This document shows, piece after piece, positions 56,476 through 64,000 of a DNA stretch of 64,000 nt. The stretch is from NCBI RefSeq assembly GCF_022879595.1, contig NZ_CP084265.1, forward strand, positions 2,294,001 through 2,358,000, given 5' to 3'. The notes beneath the pieces are model-generated. The model saw nothing but the letters and a program-made list of their open reading frames with translations, made no database searches and was not told the origin of the DNA. The first letter of the stretch is position 1. The number at the start of each line of letters is the position of its first letter. The stretch is from Caballeronia sp. Lep1P3. Its GTDB lineage: Bacteria > Pseudomonadota > Gammaproteobacteria > Burkholderiales > Burkholderiaceae. A program made the position numbers and the translations under genes.

Positions 56476-56676
56476 ATGTCCCTCTTCGCTCGCCCCCTGC
56501 TTACCCGCCCCCTCCTTGTGACCAAGAACGTTCGCGACGCCTCGATGGCGGCACGTGCCGCCGGCCTCGAACTCTTCCGCTCTGGCGGTAGTGGACGCCT
56601 TACATTGCTCCTAATGAGCCGCTGTTACACCGTCGTCCCGTGCGAAGCTAGGGTTTTGGCCACGACGACCTCTTAG
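56476..56676 (+). CDS. Small hypothetical protein, low certainty
   Basis: A 66-residue reading frame starting MSLFARPLLTRPLLVTKNVR with GGAGA six bases before ATG 56476 and the shared leader motif upstream. The C-terminal half (SGGSGRLTLLLMSRCYTVVP) is plausible, the end VLATTTS less so. Interval 56677-57076 that follows holds no convincing gene, only degenerate open frames. Confidence 0.45.
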   Translation: MSLFARPLLTRPLLVTKNVRDASMAARAAGLELFRSGGSGRLTLLLMSRCYTVVPCEARVLATTTS

Positions 56677-57076
56677 GGAATTGGACCCGCTCGAGCAGTT
56701 CTTGCAGCATTGCAGCGGCGCCCATCACCACGGATTTTGGCGCGGTGCCTATCCGTCGCTCGAGTTTCGCCACATATTAGCGCCGCGCCTGATGCGCCGG
56801 GGGAAGGCTATCAGCCCGACGACCCTTTGGGCACGAGGAGGCTGCTGTGACGCTCGCCAAGTGGGCTACCCTCCAAGCCTCTGCACAAAGACGACCTGCC
56901 CGACTAACGCGCGCCGCTCGACGCTGCCGCACGGCTGCTCGCAACCGTCGCGCCGGAAGTCGTCGTCGACTGACTCGACCCTGCATATAAGTCGAAATCC
57001 GCGCCCTAGACGAGAGAGCCAATAACAAGTCTCTCACCTTGTCGAGAACAACTGTCGTAACCCTCTAGGCGTTTTT

Positions 57077-58270
57077 TCATCTGTTGCGGCGGTATGGGTA
57101 AGCGTCCAGCAGACCTTCTCGGTGCTCGTCGGACATGCCTGCTTGCAGTTCGTCGAACCACTCAATCAGCTCGTCCCAGTTGTTCAGGCTGAAAACACGG
57201 GTGTTGTACCGGGCCGCAAGATTGACTTCCGGGCGTGATACCAATTCGGCCATCGGCTTGTCCATGATGAACGCATCAACGTACGGTGCGTACGTGGAGA
57301 TGTGTTTGATATCAAAATACACGCCAGACAGCCTGTTCAGTGTCCGGTCGCGGCGCTGGTACGAGCCCGCCTTCACTTGTGCCTTCAAGGTTGCCCACAT
57401 GTGCGACGTAAGCCATTGCGTCGGCACAGAGCGGAAGTGCTCGGACATCAGGAAGCTGACACATTGCTGCACCCGTTCCTCGGGCGACATCTCCTCTGGC
57501 ATCGAACACATGCAGCCCTGCATGTATTGCGACATTATCGGAGCGTCCAAGGGCGCATCCATGTCCCCGTGCGCCAAGCGCTGCACGAGTCGAAGGTAGC
57601 TAGCCCAAAGAGCACGCGCTGCAGCATTGCATTCGGCAACGACGTCTTGCGCGAGAGTGGCTTGTGACTGGCGCCAGTTCGGGAACACTTCGTCGATGAG
57701 CCGTTCGACCGACTGCTGTTTTGCTTCAGCAATCAGCACCGGGTCGCCGTGGTACTGGCCTACGTCAATCCAAACATAGCCGTCCCATTCGAACACATGC
57801 TCTGTATCGAGCGCGTCTTCGCGCTCCAAGGCTTGTTCGACAGCACCATCGTTTCGCCAGTTTGAAAATGCACGGTAAATCTGCTTTCGCTCAACCTCGT
57901 AGGCCGCCTCGAATTCGGCGCCGCGGCTAGCCTTCTTGATGAACTCAAGCAACTCCGCGTAGGCGGGCCATTGGTGCGTCTCGTCTTCGTGAATACTCGA
58001 GTACGGAGCCACGATGAGCTGGTCTTCTGCCAGCTCGGCGATACGATTTGCCGCACGAACAAAGCGCTCGTCGCCGCCACGGAAGGCGCTCGAGAAGAAG
58101 AACTGGTCGAGATATATGACCTTTTTCTGGACGGGGGGGAGGTACACGTGCCGGCTATAACGGCAATGGCGACAGCCTCGAAGAACGCCGTTGCGGCCAA
58201 CATCGACGTTGCCAAAGCAGTTCTCGCGGCGGCAGCCGGGACAGTCCCCCAGAACATATGTGACCAGCAT
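57077..58270 (-). CDS. Zinc-ribbon plus PIN-like domain protein
   Basis: A 397-residue protein. Residues 10-36 carry four cysteines, CPGC...C(HC) type, expected to bind zinc. A PIN-like RNase core follows: VIYLDQFFFSSAF with Asp55, APYSSIHEDET with Glu95 and YVDAFIMDKPMAELV with Asp332/Asp337 near the end. Such acidic residues coordinate Mg in PIN nucleases. The ATG at 58270 has AGGGTGA at good spacing. Beside a HEPN-like gene and phage debris, a defence or toxin role is plausible but untested. Confidence 0.65.
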   Translation of the reverse strand: MLVTYVLGDCPGCRRENCFGNVDVGRNGVLRGCRHCRYSRHVYLPPVQKKVIYLDQFFFSSAFRGGDERFVRAANRIAELAEDQLIVAPYSSIHEDETHQWPAYAELLEFIKKASRGAEFEAAYEVERKQIYRAFSNWRNDGAVEQALEREDALDTEHVFEWDGYVWIDVGQYHGDPVLIAEAKQQSVERLIDEVFPNWRQSQATLAQDVVAECNAAARALWASYLRLVQRLAHGDMDAPLDAPIMSQYMQGCMCSMPEEMSPEERVQQCVSFLMSEHFRSVPTQWLTSHMWATLKAQVKAGSYQRRDRTLNRLSGVYFDIKHISTYAPYVDAFIMDKPMAELVSRPEVNLAARYNTRVFSLNNWDELIEWFDELQAGMSDEHREGLLDAYPYRRNR

Positions 58271-58294
58271 CTTCACCCTGTCGCGAATTCTTAT

Positions 58295-58979
58295 CAGCAG
58301 ATGATACTTCGGCGGCAGCCCTGCGCTACACCGAGAACGGTCAGCCGACGCGCCTCGGAACGTTTCAGCGAGACAGCAAGAAAGAAGACGTGCTTAGCCT
58401 CAAGAAGGCTCTGGCTTCGTTGGGCACTGATGCCTACGCCGTTATGCCGAACGACATGAAGGGCAAATTCCTGAACGGAGTTTCGGCCGGCAATGTCGAC
58501 ATTTTCGAAAAATTCGACAAGTACATCGAAGACCAGCAAGCCGCCTCGTGCTCGGGCAGACGCTTACGTCGGGCAGTGGAAATGGCGCCGGCAGCTATGC
58601 GCTCGGCCTCGTGCACAACGAAGTGCGGATGGACATTCTGCGTTCGGATGCAAAGCAGCTTGCGTCGACCCTGCTGCGCGACCTCATCCGTCCGCTCATT
58701 GACTTCAATTTCGGCACCGAAGTGCCGATGCCCGTAGTTCGCTTCGCGGCAGACGAAGGCGAAGACTTGGTGGCACTGACCACCGTGCTATCGCTGACCG
58801 TGCCGTTGGGCATCGGCGTGCCGCAGAAATGGGCTCGCGACAAGTTCGGCATCCCTGCGCCAGAGGGTGATGAGCCGTTGCTGGCAGCTATGGCGGCTGC
58901 CGCCGCAGCGGCAACGCCGAAAGACGGCAAGCCACTCCCGCCGCTCAGACCGAAGCAAGGGAAGGGACTGACATCATGA
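58295..58979 (+). pseudogene. Remnant of a Mu-type portal protein (gp29/DUF935), 5'-truncated and frameshifted
   Basis: The first part (AALRYTENGQPTRLGTFQRD, KKALASLGTDAYAVMPNDMK, IFEKFDKYIEDQQAAS) and the second (LGQTLTSGSGNGAGSYALGL, HNEVRMDILRSDAKQL, LLRDLIRPLIDFNFG) match consecutive blocks of Mu-like portal proteins, but in two frames joined at about 58540. The N-terminal half is gone. The stop overlaps the tail of the next minus gene by a few bases. It shows a former Mu-like prophage here. Confidence 0.72.
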
Positions 58980-59986
58980 GCGCTGCCGGTTTCTGGCGCG
59001 CTCCTCCTTAGAACGCTCGACCGCTTCTTCAACCTGCTGGTCAATGACGCCAGCCGCGTCCAAAATGAAGCTATCGTAGAAAGCAATTTCGTCGTAGAGG
59101 CGGTCGTACGATATCAGCGCTGTGCGGCCGTCTTTTGTTTGTCGAATCTTCCCAGTCCGTTTGCGCCAGCCGACGAAAGGCAACGCGTCGTACTTCGGTC
59201 GCCAGGTCGCGCTCATCTCAGCGTGCTTATTGCTCAGGTAGCGAGATAGTGGCTCGCCATCCTCGACATCGGGCGGAACGTTCGCGAACAGGTCTTTCCA
59301 CCATTGGGCTTCCTTCAGTACATCCGGTACAGGTTTTCCGAACCCGCGCACGGTGTAGTCCGTCACCTTATCCAGATGCGAAATCCATTCGTCGAGCGCG
59401 TCTCCGTAGTATTCGCAGCGTTTCGCGCGAGTTGCGGCCGCGCTGCGTTGAGCGAGTTGGCAATCGGCTGAGTCATGTAGAGGTCGACACGTCCCTGCTG
59501 CCACGAGGCCGGGGCATGCTTTGCTACGCGCTCGGGGACAACGATTTTCAGACCGTGACTTCGCGTTTTGGTATCCAGCCGCAAGAACAACTCGCAAGCC
59601 AATTCGTGATAGAGAGCCGCGACCGGAAACAGGATGTTCTCTCGAGACAGGCCGACGTGGTAAGCCTCGTTCCGATACTTGTGGCAAAGCCCCACGAAGT
59701 TGGCCTCTATCTCGGAGAGCCGGTTTTCGGCGCGGACGAATCTAACCTTTTCGTCGAATCGATTGCCCAGCACTCGCGCTTTCGACGCGCGGCTGTAGCG
59801 TTGTGGAGCGTCGGGAGATGCCATCATGCCGGCCCAGCCGAAGCGACTCTCGCAGTATCGATGCAGCATCAGCTCGATAACGTTGTCGACAAGAATCAAC
59901 GCAAGGCGATTGCCAACGTCGGTGCCGACTCGCATTTCTTCGGCAGCGCGGTCCAGTTGCTCTACGTAAGTCGTCAAGGTCTTCAC
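58974..59986 (-). pseudogene. HEPN-like protein gene with a frameshift
   Basis: From GTG 59986 the frame reads KTLTTYVEQLDRAAEEM... NRLALILVDNVIELMLHRYC ... and includes CHKYRNEAYHVG, an R-x4-H motif typical of HEPN RNases. It then loses frame at about 59435-59448 (a GC-rich GCAGCGCGGCCGC) and continues as RCEYYGDALDEWISHLDKV to the stop at 58974, for about 337 residues if repaired. A TACTAT -10 lies just upstream of the start. Real mutation or sequencing error cannot be told apart here. Confidence 0.62.
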
Positions 59987-60140
59987 AGCGGTCGTTTTTC
60001 GTCGAAGACTACATATAGTACTCGGGCTGCAGTCCCGAAAACTCGTTCTTTCGAACAAGTCCTGGGCGTAGTAACTGATTCGACGGCCGATGCAGCGGCC
60101 GTTTTTCTTTGTGCGCTACACGGTGGAAACGGAGGCTCTC

Positions 60141-60359
60141 ATGCGAAACATCTTGTTTCCACCCGACACCGCAGGCATGGCGTTGCTCGCAGCGCACTGG
60201 GCGCTGTTCATTAGCGTCATGATTCTGTCCGCAAAATACGTCTTCTGGCGCCGACGTCGCAAGGCGCTGTATCGCGCCCTACATCCGTATCGAGGCCCAC
60301 ACCTGTACTGGTCGCAACGGCTCGGCGGTGGCTTCAGAATCGGCATGCGTATAAAGTGA
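60141..60359 (+). CDS. Small membrane protein
   Basis: A 72-residue protein starting MRNILFPPDTAGMALLAAHW, with one membrane helix (about residues 10-32) and an Arg-rich segment FWRRRRKALYRALHPYRG following it. GGAGG stands seven bases before ATG 60141, a strong start. The basic tail suggests the inside faces the cytoplasm. Unrecognised; size fits holin-like or toxin-like proteins. Confidence 0.65.
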   Translation: MRNILFPPDTAGMALLAAHWALFISVMILSAKYVFWRRRRKALYRALHPYRGPHLYWSQRLGGGFRIGMRIK

Positions 60360-60372
60360 CCCGCTATATCTC

Positions 60373-60401
60373 TTGTTTACAGCAAGAGACCCACGTATAC
60401 T
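60373..60401 (+). promoter_or_regulatory. Sigma70 promoter giving a leaderless transcript
   Basis: TTGTTT (60373-60378), an exact 17-bp spacer, and TATACT (60396-60401) end only six bases before ATG 60408, so transcription should begin at or next to the start codon. Confidence 0.65.
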
Positions 60402-60407
60402 TTACGC

Positions 60408-60548
60408 ATGCTCCAAACCATCCTTGAAAATCGCGACTTGCTCCTGACGCTCGGTTTTCTCACTGCGCTCTTCGGCTTCGCGTTCCCGACCACCTTCGGC
60501 AACGGGAACGCAGAGTTCTACGCGCAGCTCGAGCAGCAAGGCAAGTAA
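60408..60548 (+). CDS. 46-residue hydrophobic peptide gene
   Basis: The peptide MLQTILENRDLLLTLGFLTA continues with a hydrophobic stretch (about residues 10-26) and ends in EFYAQLEQQGK. It has its own promoter with the start site at the ATG, no ribosome site, and a terminator 20 bp after the stop. Such short promoter-gene-terminator units are typical of small membrane proteins. Unrecognised. Confidence 0.55.
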   Translation: MLQTILENRDLLLTLGFLTALFGFAFPTTFGNGNAEFYAQLEQQGK

Positions 60549-60567
60549 AACGCTACTCGCCTCGTAG

Positions 60568-60594
60568 AGCCTCGTCCTATTGGCGAGGCTTTTG
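60568..60594 (+). terminator. Terminator after the 46-residue gene
   Basis: AGCCTCG/CGAGGCT with a nine-nt loop is followed by TTTTG. Confidence 0.75.
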
Positions 60595-60787
60595 TTCGCC
60601 CATCGAATAGTATTTATCAATTAAACGTCACCAACGATGTAACCATTCAAGCAGACTACCTTCGTAAAGCGTCTCAAAAAATGCATTAAGCGTTGTGTGA
60701 CGGCCGCCGGAAGCGAGACGACTTTTTCAAGGTGCCTATAGGCTGTATGCAGATGTTCTGCATCGGTGCGACGGCATCGTCAACTAT

Positions 60788-60815
60788 CGCCCTTCGGATA
60801 CCTCGCCGAAGGGCG
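60788..60815 (+). repeat. Hairpin in the leader of the gene at 60852
   Basis: CGCCCTTCGG/CCGAAGGGCG is a perfect 10-bp stem with an eight-nt loop and no T run, about 37 bp before the next start. It may affect translation or stability. Confidence 0.6.
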
Positions 60816-60851
60816 ACGGAATGGAAGGGCAAAACCTCGAGGTGTTTCAAA

Positions 60852-61181
60852 ATGGCATTCAATCCGCTGGTATCGCTCCCGCTGTTCACGCAGTTTGCAA
60901 TTTTGGCCACAATCGGCTTCTTCTCAACTGAGATTACTCGCCGAACGCTAGTACTGCACCGTCAGGGCTTCTTCAGACTGGTCCCCAACCTGGCAGTCGT
61001 CGTTGCAACTGCGTTCGTCGCGTATGCACTCGCCGGCCCGGTGGTAGCAGCAGTAGCCGCCGCCTGCTCGCTAAACGTCTTGATGACGGTCGCCGGTGTC
61101 CGTCGGGGTGTCGTTGAACGACGTCAGCACCTCGCGAACTTGGATGCGTTTTATAAGGCTCTTTTCGCACGAAAGAACTGA
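60852..61181 (+). CDS. Small membrane protein with 2-3 helices
   Basis: A 109-residue protein starting MAFNPLVSLPLFTQFAILAT; hydrophobic segments at about 10-25, 42-60 and 62-80 (LVPNLAVVVATAFVAYALAG, VVAAVAAACSLNVLMTVAGV), then a charged tail. GAGG lies about ten bases before ATG 60852. Closed by a TTCG-loop terminator. No family recognised. Confidence 0.6.
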   Translation: MAFNPLVSLPLFTQFAILATIGFFSTEITRRTLVLHRQGFFRLVPNLAVVVATAFVAYALAGPVVAAVAAACSLNVLMTVAGVRRGVVERRQHLANLDAFYKALFARKN

Positions 61182-61192
61182 TTTTTGATTCC

Positions 61193-61216
61193 AAAGCCCA
61201 CTTCGGTGGGCTTTTT
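61193..61216 (+). terminator. Terminator after the gene at 60852
   Basis: AAAGCCCAC/GTGGGCTTT, 9 bp with a TTCG tetraloop and TTTTT, directly after the stop. Confidence 0.88.
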
Positions 61217-61317
61217 CTTGGCTTCACGGCTTAAAGAAAATCGGCACATGGTCGATAACCAAATGCGAACAATGCCTTCGACGGGCACACCTCTTTATTT
61301 CGATTTGAAGAACGTTT

Positions 61318-61770
61318 ATGTCAGTCTTGGAATTCCGGCGGAAAGCCACAACACAGTTGCACAGCGAGGTTGACGCGTTGGCGCGCGAGGAATCTTCGCT
61401 CGACTTCGCACCGGATGAATGGGGAGTCGACGAGCAAGGATTTTACGTCGCATCAGACGACGACTGGCGGGGTATGGAGGCTCATTTTGCACGATACGGG
61501 CACAGGATTAACAGGTGTTCGCCGCTCGACAGCTATAAGAACGGGATGCGGTACTTTGGCGGATTCCTGTCTAAAATCGGCTACCTTCGTGAGCACCCGT
61601 GGCACTACCAGCTTTTTACAAAAGATTGGACGGAGGACGAGCACGCGTACCTGCGAGCCGTGGCCGATGGCGACATCGAGCGGGTCTTCGAATTAGTGTC
61701 GAAAACCCGCTTTCTCGGCGAGATTGGGAGAAAGATGCGCTTGCCCGAGGGATGCGCGCTGACAAACTGA
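61318..61770 (+). CDS. Hypothetical protein
   Basis: A 150-residue soluble protein starting MSVLEFRRKATTQLHSEVDA, with many aromatic/acidic residues (FYVASDDDWRGMEAHFARYG) and helical C-terminus (DGDIERVFELVSKTRFLGEI). GAAG precedes ATG 61318. It has no recognised domain and no partner gene. Confidence 0.6.
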   Translation: MSVLEFRRKATTQLHSEVDALAREESSLDFAPDEWGVDEQGFYVASDDDWRGMEAHFARYGHRINRCSPLDSYKNGMRYFGGFLSKIGYLREHPWHYQLFTKDWTEDEHAYLRAVADGDIERVFELVSKTRFLGEIGRKMRLPEGCALTN

Positions 61771-61808
61771 ATTGATTGCTGCTTAGGTGTACGAGTGGTT
61801 TCTAGGTT

Positions 61809-61840
61809 TTTTATATGGCGTTGCTAGACGCCATATAAAA
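61809..61840 (+). terminator. Long AT-rich hairpin after the gene at 61318
   Basis: TTTTATATGGCG and CGCCATATAAAA pair perfectly over 12 bp around an eight-nt loop. Only short A/T runs follow, so termination is likely but not certain. Interval 61841-62098 holds a 45-codon open frame from 61889 that lacks a ribosome site and is not called. Confidence 0.6.
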
Positions 61841-62098
61841 ATATCTAACCTCACTTCTCGACTCGACTCGGACGCATCTTCGACGTTTATGATGAGCTTC
61901 CGCGATACGTCCCCGATGCTCTATCAAATAGAACCCGAGTTCGAGCTCGAGAGCCGCAAACTCGTCTTTTGTTCGCATCCGTCGAGGCAATCAAAGCCCC
62001 TGACTATCACCGACGCGTACTTCTAGAACTTCCGGCATTGACGCACATGATGAGAGCCCGCGAAAGCAGGCTCCCAAAAATCACGCATAGCTACGCTG

Positions 62099-62275
62099 TC
62101 ATTTTTTGCCTGCATCCGTGAATGCAAGCAACCTCAAATGTCGAACAATTGTCCGATAGCTTCCCCGTCCAAGTTCCAGCCGCACGTTTGTCGGCCCCAG
62201 TTTTCGCCGCTGCCGTTGTAATGCTACGCAAGCGCAGACTACATCTGCTGCGGACACCGCTTTTCTTCCTCTCAT
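62099..62275 (-). CDS. Mini protein with KfrA_N-like DNA-binding domain
   Basis: A 58-residue protein starting MRGRKAVSAADVVCACVALQ, then LGPTNVRLELGRGSYRTIVR, which matches the KfrA N-terminal pattern (ALxxxGxxPTxxxVRxxLGxGSxxTVxxxL). GAGG stands 7 bases before ATG 62275. It lacks the long coiled coil of plasmid KfrA, so it is either a reduced relative or a truncated gene. Divergent from the gene at 62421. Confidence 0.55.
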   Translation of the reverse strand: MRGRKAVSAADVVCACVALQRQRRKLGPTNVRLELGRGSYRTIVRHLRLLAFTDAGKK

Positions 62276-62420
62276 TGATGACCTCAATCACGAAGCGCCG
62301 AGTCCCATGACCGGGCACATCTCGTGTAGTCACCAGCGAAATTGGTAATCGAAACTGCGTGCGAAGCAACTGGAATTCATCCATTCTGGATGCCATTACA
62401 TCACGATAGAGTTCGCCGAT

Positions 62421-62837
62421 ATGGAAGCAACACCCTTTGATACAAGCTCGCCCGGAGTTCGCACCGTTCTGCATATGTCACCCGCCGTGATGGCGGCAGC
62501 AGTCCTGTCGGCTCAGAAATGCGGCTTGAACTTGCGCGAATGGCTCGACCGCGCCGTAACGAGCCTCATCGCGGACGACCATCCCGAAGGCGCAGCACCG
62601 TGGTCCGTGCAGGCGGCGGATTTGTTTGCACAGGTGGCCAACTGTTCGCCGGAACTATTGCATGGACGGTGGGCGGCGCTGCTCGAACTCGTGCGACTAG
62701 ACCGCTCGCTGTGGCACGAGCCGACGCAGACCGTCGGCGAAATCGAGGACGGAGAACCGTTGAGTGAGCCGTACCTGTCGCCGGCTCGACTGCGAAAAGC
62801 ATGGCCAAGACTGGTCGGACAGGTGTTTTGCCTGTGA
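62421..62837 (+). CDS. Hypothetical protein
   Basis: A 138-residue protein starting MEATPFDTSSPGVRTVLHMS, with helical segments (MAAAVLSAQKCGLNLREWLD, SPELLHGRWAALLELVRLDR) and C-terminal LSPARLRKAWPRLVGQVFCL. It is divergent from the KfrA_N-like gene across 145 bp. Family not recognised. Confidence 0.6.
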   Translation: MEATPFDTSSPGVRTVLHMSPAVMAAAVLSAQKCGLNLREWLDRAVTSLIADDHPEGAAPWSVQAADLFAQVANCSPELLHGRWAALLELVRLDRSLWHEPTQTVGEIEDGEPLSEPYLSPARLRKAWPRLVGQVFCL

Positions 62838-62983
62838 CGGGTCGGTGGGAAAATGGTGAGGTAAGCCCCGACGAAGCTTCGATAAATCTATGGGTTTGGG
62901 TATGGCGGCGGCGGGTGTAACAACATGTGGTCGGCTTGGAGCCGAAGTTCCATGCCTGAACCGATGCTCGAAACGCTATAGCC

Positions 62984-63286
62984 TCATTCGGCTAGCGCCT
63001 TCAGCAAGGCGTCGCGCGCATCTTGATAGAGCTCGATGTCAAGCTTTGTCGCCATATCGTCCGACAGTTCGAAAAGTTGTCGACGACAAGACACTGGCAG
63101 CAAGAGCGACTGGGCGCCCTTCTCGACCGCGATTTCCGCGAACGTGACTGCATTGTGAATCGGTTCAACGGTGCCACCCAGCGTCACTTCCCCAACGACA
63201 ATCAAACCGCCACGAACCGACTTCCGCAGTAACGCGCCTGCCAGAGCAACCGACACGGTTGCCCAGCATGACTGCTCAGCGCACAC
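62984..63286 (-). pseudogene. brxL: C-terminal remnant of BREX Lon-like protease BrxL
   Basis: About 90 residues match the BrxL C-terminus: LRKSVRGGLIVVGEVTLGGT, EPIHNAVTFAEIAVEKGAQS, LLPVSCRRQLFELSDDMATK and LYQDARDALLKALAE. The ATPase part and most of the protease domain are missing, and no upstream start or ribosome site is seen. It indicates a lost BREX phage-defence island. Confidence 0.72.
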
Positions 63287-63628
63287 ATCATTCGTAACTG
63301 GTCGTTGTGAGCAAGCAGCCTATCGATGGCAACAGGCTGTGGTCAACATATTCCAACCCGCACGTCGATTTCGATGGGCGCAAAGTCCGAGCCGATGTCC
63401 GTTCCGTCACTGAAGGCACCAGTCGTGATGGAGAGCCGTTTCTCAATAGCAGGCTGGTCGGTTAGTTACTGGCATGCGTCTCGATGTGGGTCAACGAGTC
63501 GGAAGGCTTGGCGATGGCTCAGCGCTGGCATCCATCCAGCGTCTAGAACGGGATGTCATCATCGTCCCCCGGCGTCAGACTAGTTGTCGCCTCTGAACTT
63601 TCTTATCGAGAAGAGTCAGAGGTACAGG

Positions 63629-64000
63629 GTGAAGGCGAAACAAACGTATTCTGTTGAATTTAAGGAACAGGCGCTGTCGAAGGTCCTGCAGCGCGGCCCC
63701 CGAACGGTTGGAGCAGTGGCCGACGAATTGAACGTGAACGTACTGACGTTAAGGAAGTGGATGAGAGGCGCCGCCGCCGCGAAGCGGAGCTCGGGCTCCG
63801 AACACGCAAGACGTCCGGAAGACTGGTCGCTGGAAGAACGGCTGATGGCCTTGCAGGAGAGCCACGGGTTGGTCGACGAAGCGTTGAACAGCTGGTGTCG
63901 CGAGCGCGGCCTGTTCGCACATCATCTCGCGCAGTGGCGAGCGGATTTTTGCACGGTCGGTGGAACCGGTAGTCGGCGCGAGAGCGCCACGGAAGTCCGG
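63629..64000 (+). CDS. Transposase OrfA-like protein (cut by window edge)
   Basis: From GTG 63629, with AGAGG upstream, the protein reads KAKQTYSVEFKEQALSKVLQ and VADELNVNVLTLRKWMRGAA, a helix-turn-helix typical of IS3-type OrfA, followed by a second repeat LMALQESHGLVDEALNSWCR. At least 123 residues are present and it runs off the end, so the catalytic part is not seen. The 342 bp before it (63287-63628) hold only coding debris. Confidence 0.7.
   Translation, partial: MKAKQTYSVEFKEQALSKVLQRGPRTVGAVADELNVNVLTLRKWMRGAAAAKRSSGSEHARRPEDWSLEERLMALQESHGLVDEALNSWCRERGLFAHHLAQWRADFCTVGGTGSRRESATEVR

Noticed and set aside
56677..57076. Open frames on both strands in this 400-bp gap
   Set aside because: No ribosome site, odd composition (many Arg/Ser/Pro/Cys) and no coherent domain.
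61889..62026. 45-codon frame starting MMSFRDTSPMLYQ
   Set aside because: No ribosome site or recognised pattern; the longer version runs through a perfect hairpin.
62091..62474. 127-codon minus-strand frame
   Set aside because: It overlaps the better supported KfrA_N-like gene in another frame and the start of the gene at 62421.

Overview
The window looks like a chromosomal segment of a Burkholderia-group beta-proteobacterium (Burkholderia, Paraburkholderia or Caballeronia). The GC-rich coding, the cysI-DUF934-cysH-cysD-cysN order, zapA followed by 6S RNA, DUF3460 before scpA, and a btuB-led cobalamin operon all fit that group. No marker gene here fixes the genus.

Positions 1-48.5 kb are a densely packed conserved backbone. 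In order it holds: the start of an Orn/Lys/Arg decarboxylase; dcd; a SodC-like lipoprotein that has lost metal ligands; the Fe-S carrier Mrp; an OmpA-type lipoprotein; metG; the tamA-tamB translocation module; DUF3460-scpA; panC-panD; a stand-alone ParA ATPase; and a PaaI thioesterase. The cobalamin block (16.6-28.2 kb) has cobQ, cobU, cbiB, the threonine-phosphate decarboxylase and btuF facing an overlapping operon btuB-btuC-btuD-cobT-cobS-cobC, whose leader is a cobalamin riboswitch. These genes take up corrinoid and complete the lower half of B12 synthesis; corrin-ring genes are absent. Next come a ZapB-like coiled coil, zapA, 6S RNA, an EVE protein, a SIMPL protein, lgt, a LysR regulator divergent from ilvD, DUF2486, holC, pepA, lptF-lptG and a small CbiX/SirB chelatase. 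The assimilatory sulfate operon (cysI, DUF934, cysH, cysD, cysN, cobA) is divergent from a CysB-type regulator. CobA and CbiX probably contribute to the siroheme needed by CysI. A periplasmic branched-chain-type binding protein closes the backbone.

At 48.5 kb a tRNA-Leu 5' half without its 3' half is followed by an intact tRNA-Leu. From there to the end the DNA is accessory: mostly short unrecognised genes, less GC-rich, with hairpins, palindromes and debris. It holds an IS66-type element that appears to split a small gene; a four-gene overlapping operon divergent from a pair that includes a DUF6088/AbiEi-like winged-helix protein; two copies of the palindrome TTTCRACGTYGAAA; a run of small genes separated by hairpins with a shared leader motif; a zinc-ribbon plus PIN-like protein; a frameshifted remnant of a Mu-type portal gene; a frameshifted HEPN-like gene; small membrane proteins, one apparently leaderless; a mini KfrA_N-like protein; a C-terminal remnant of the BREX protease BrxL; and the start of a transposase gene at the right edge.

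The best places to look for something new are the 52.4-54.8 kb divergent locus with its operator-like palindromes and the 57.1-60.0 kb PIN/portal/HEPN block. Functions there are inferred from motifs only.
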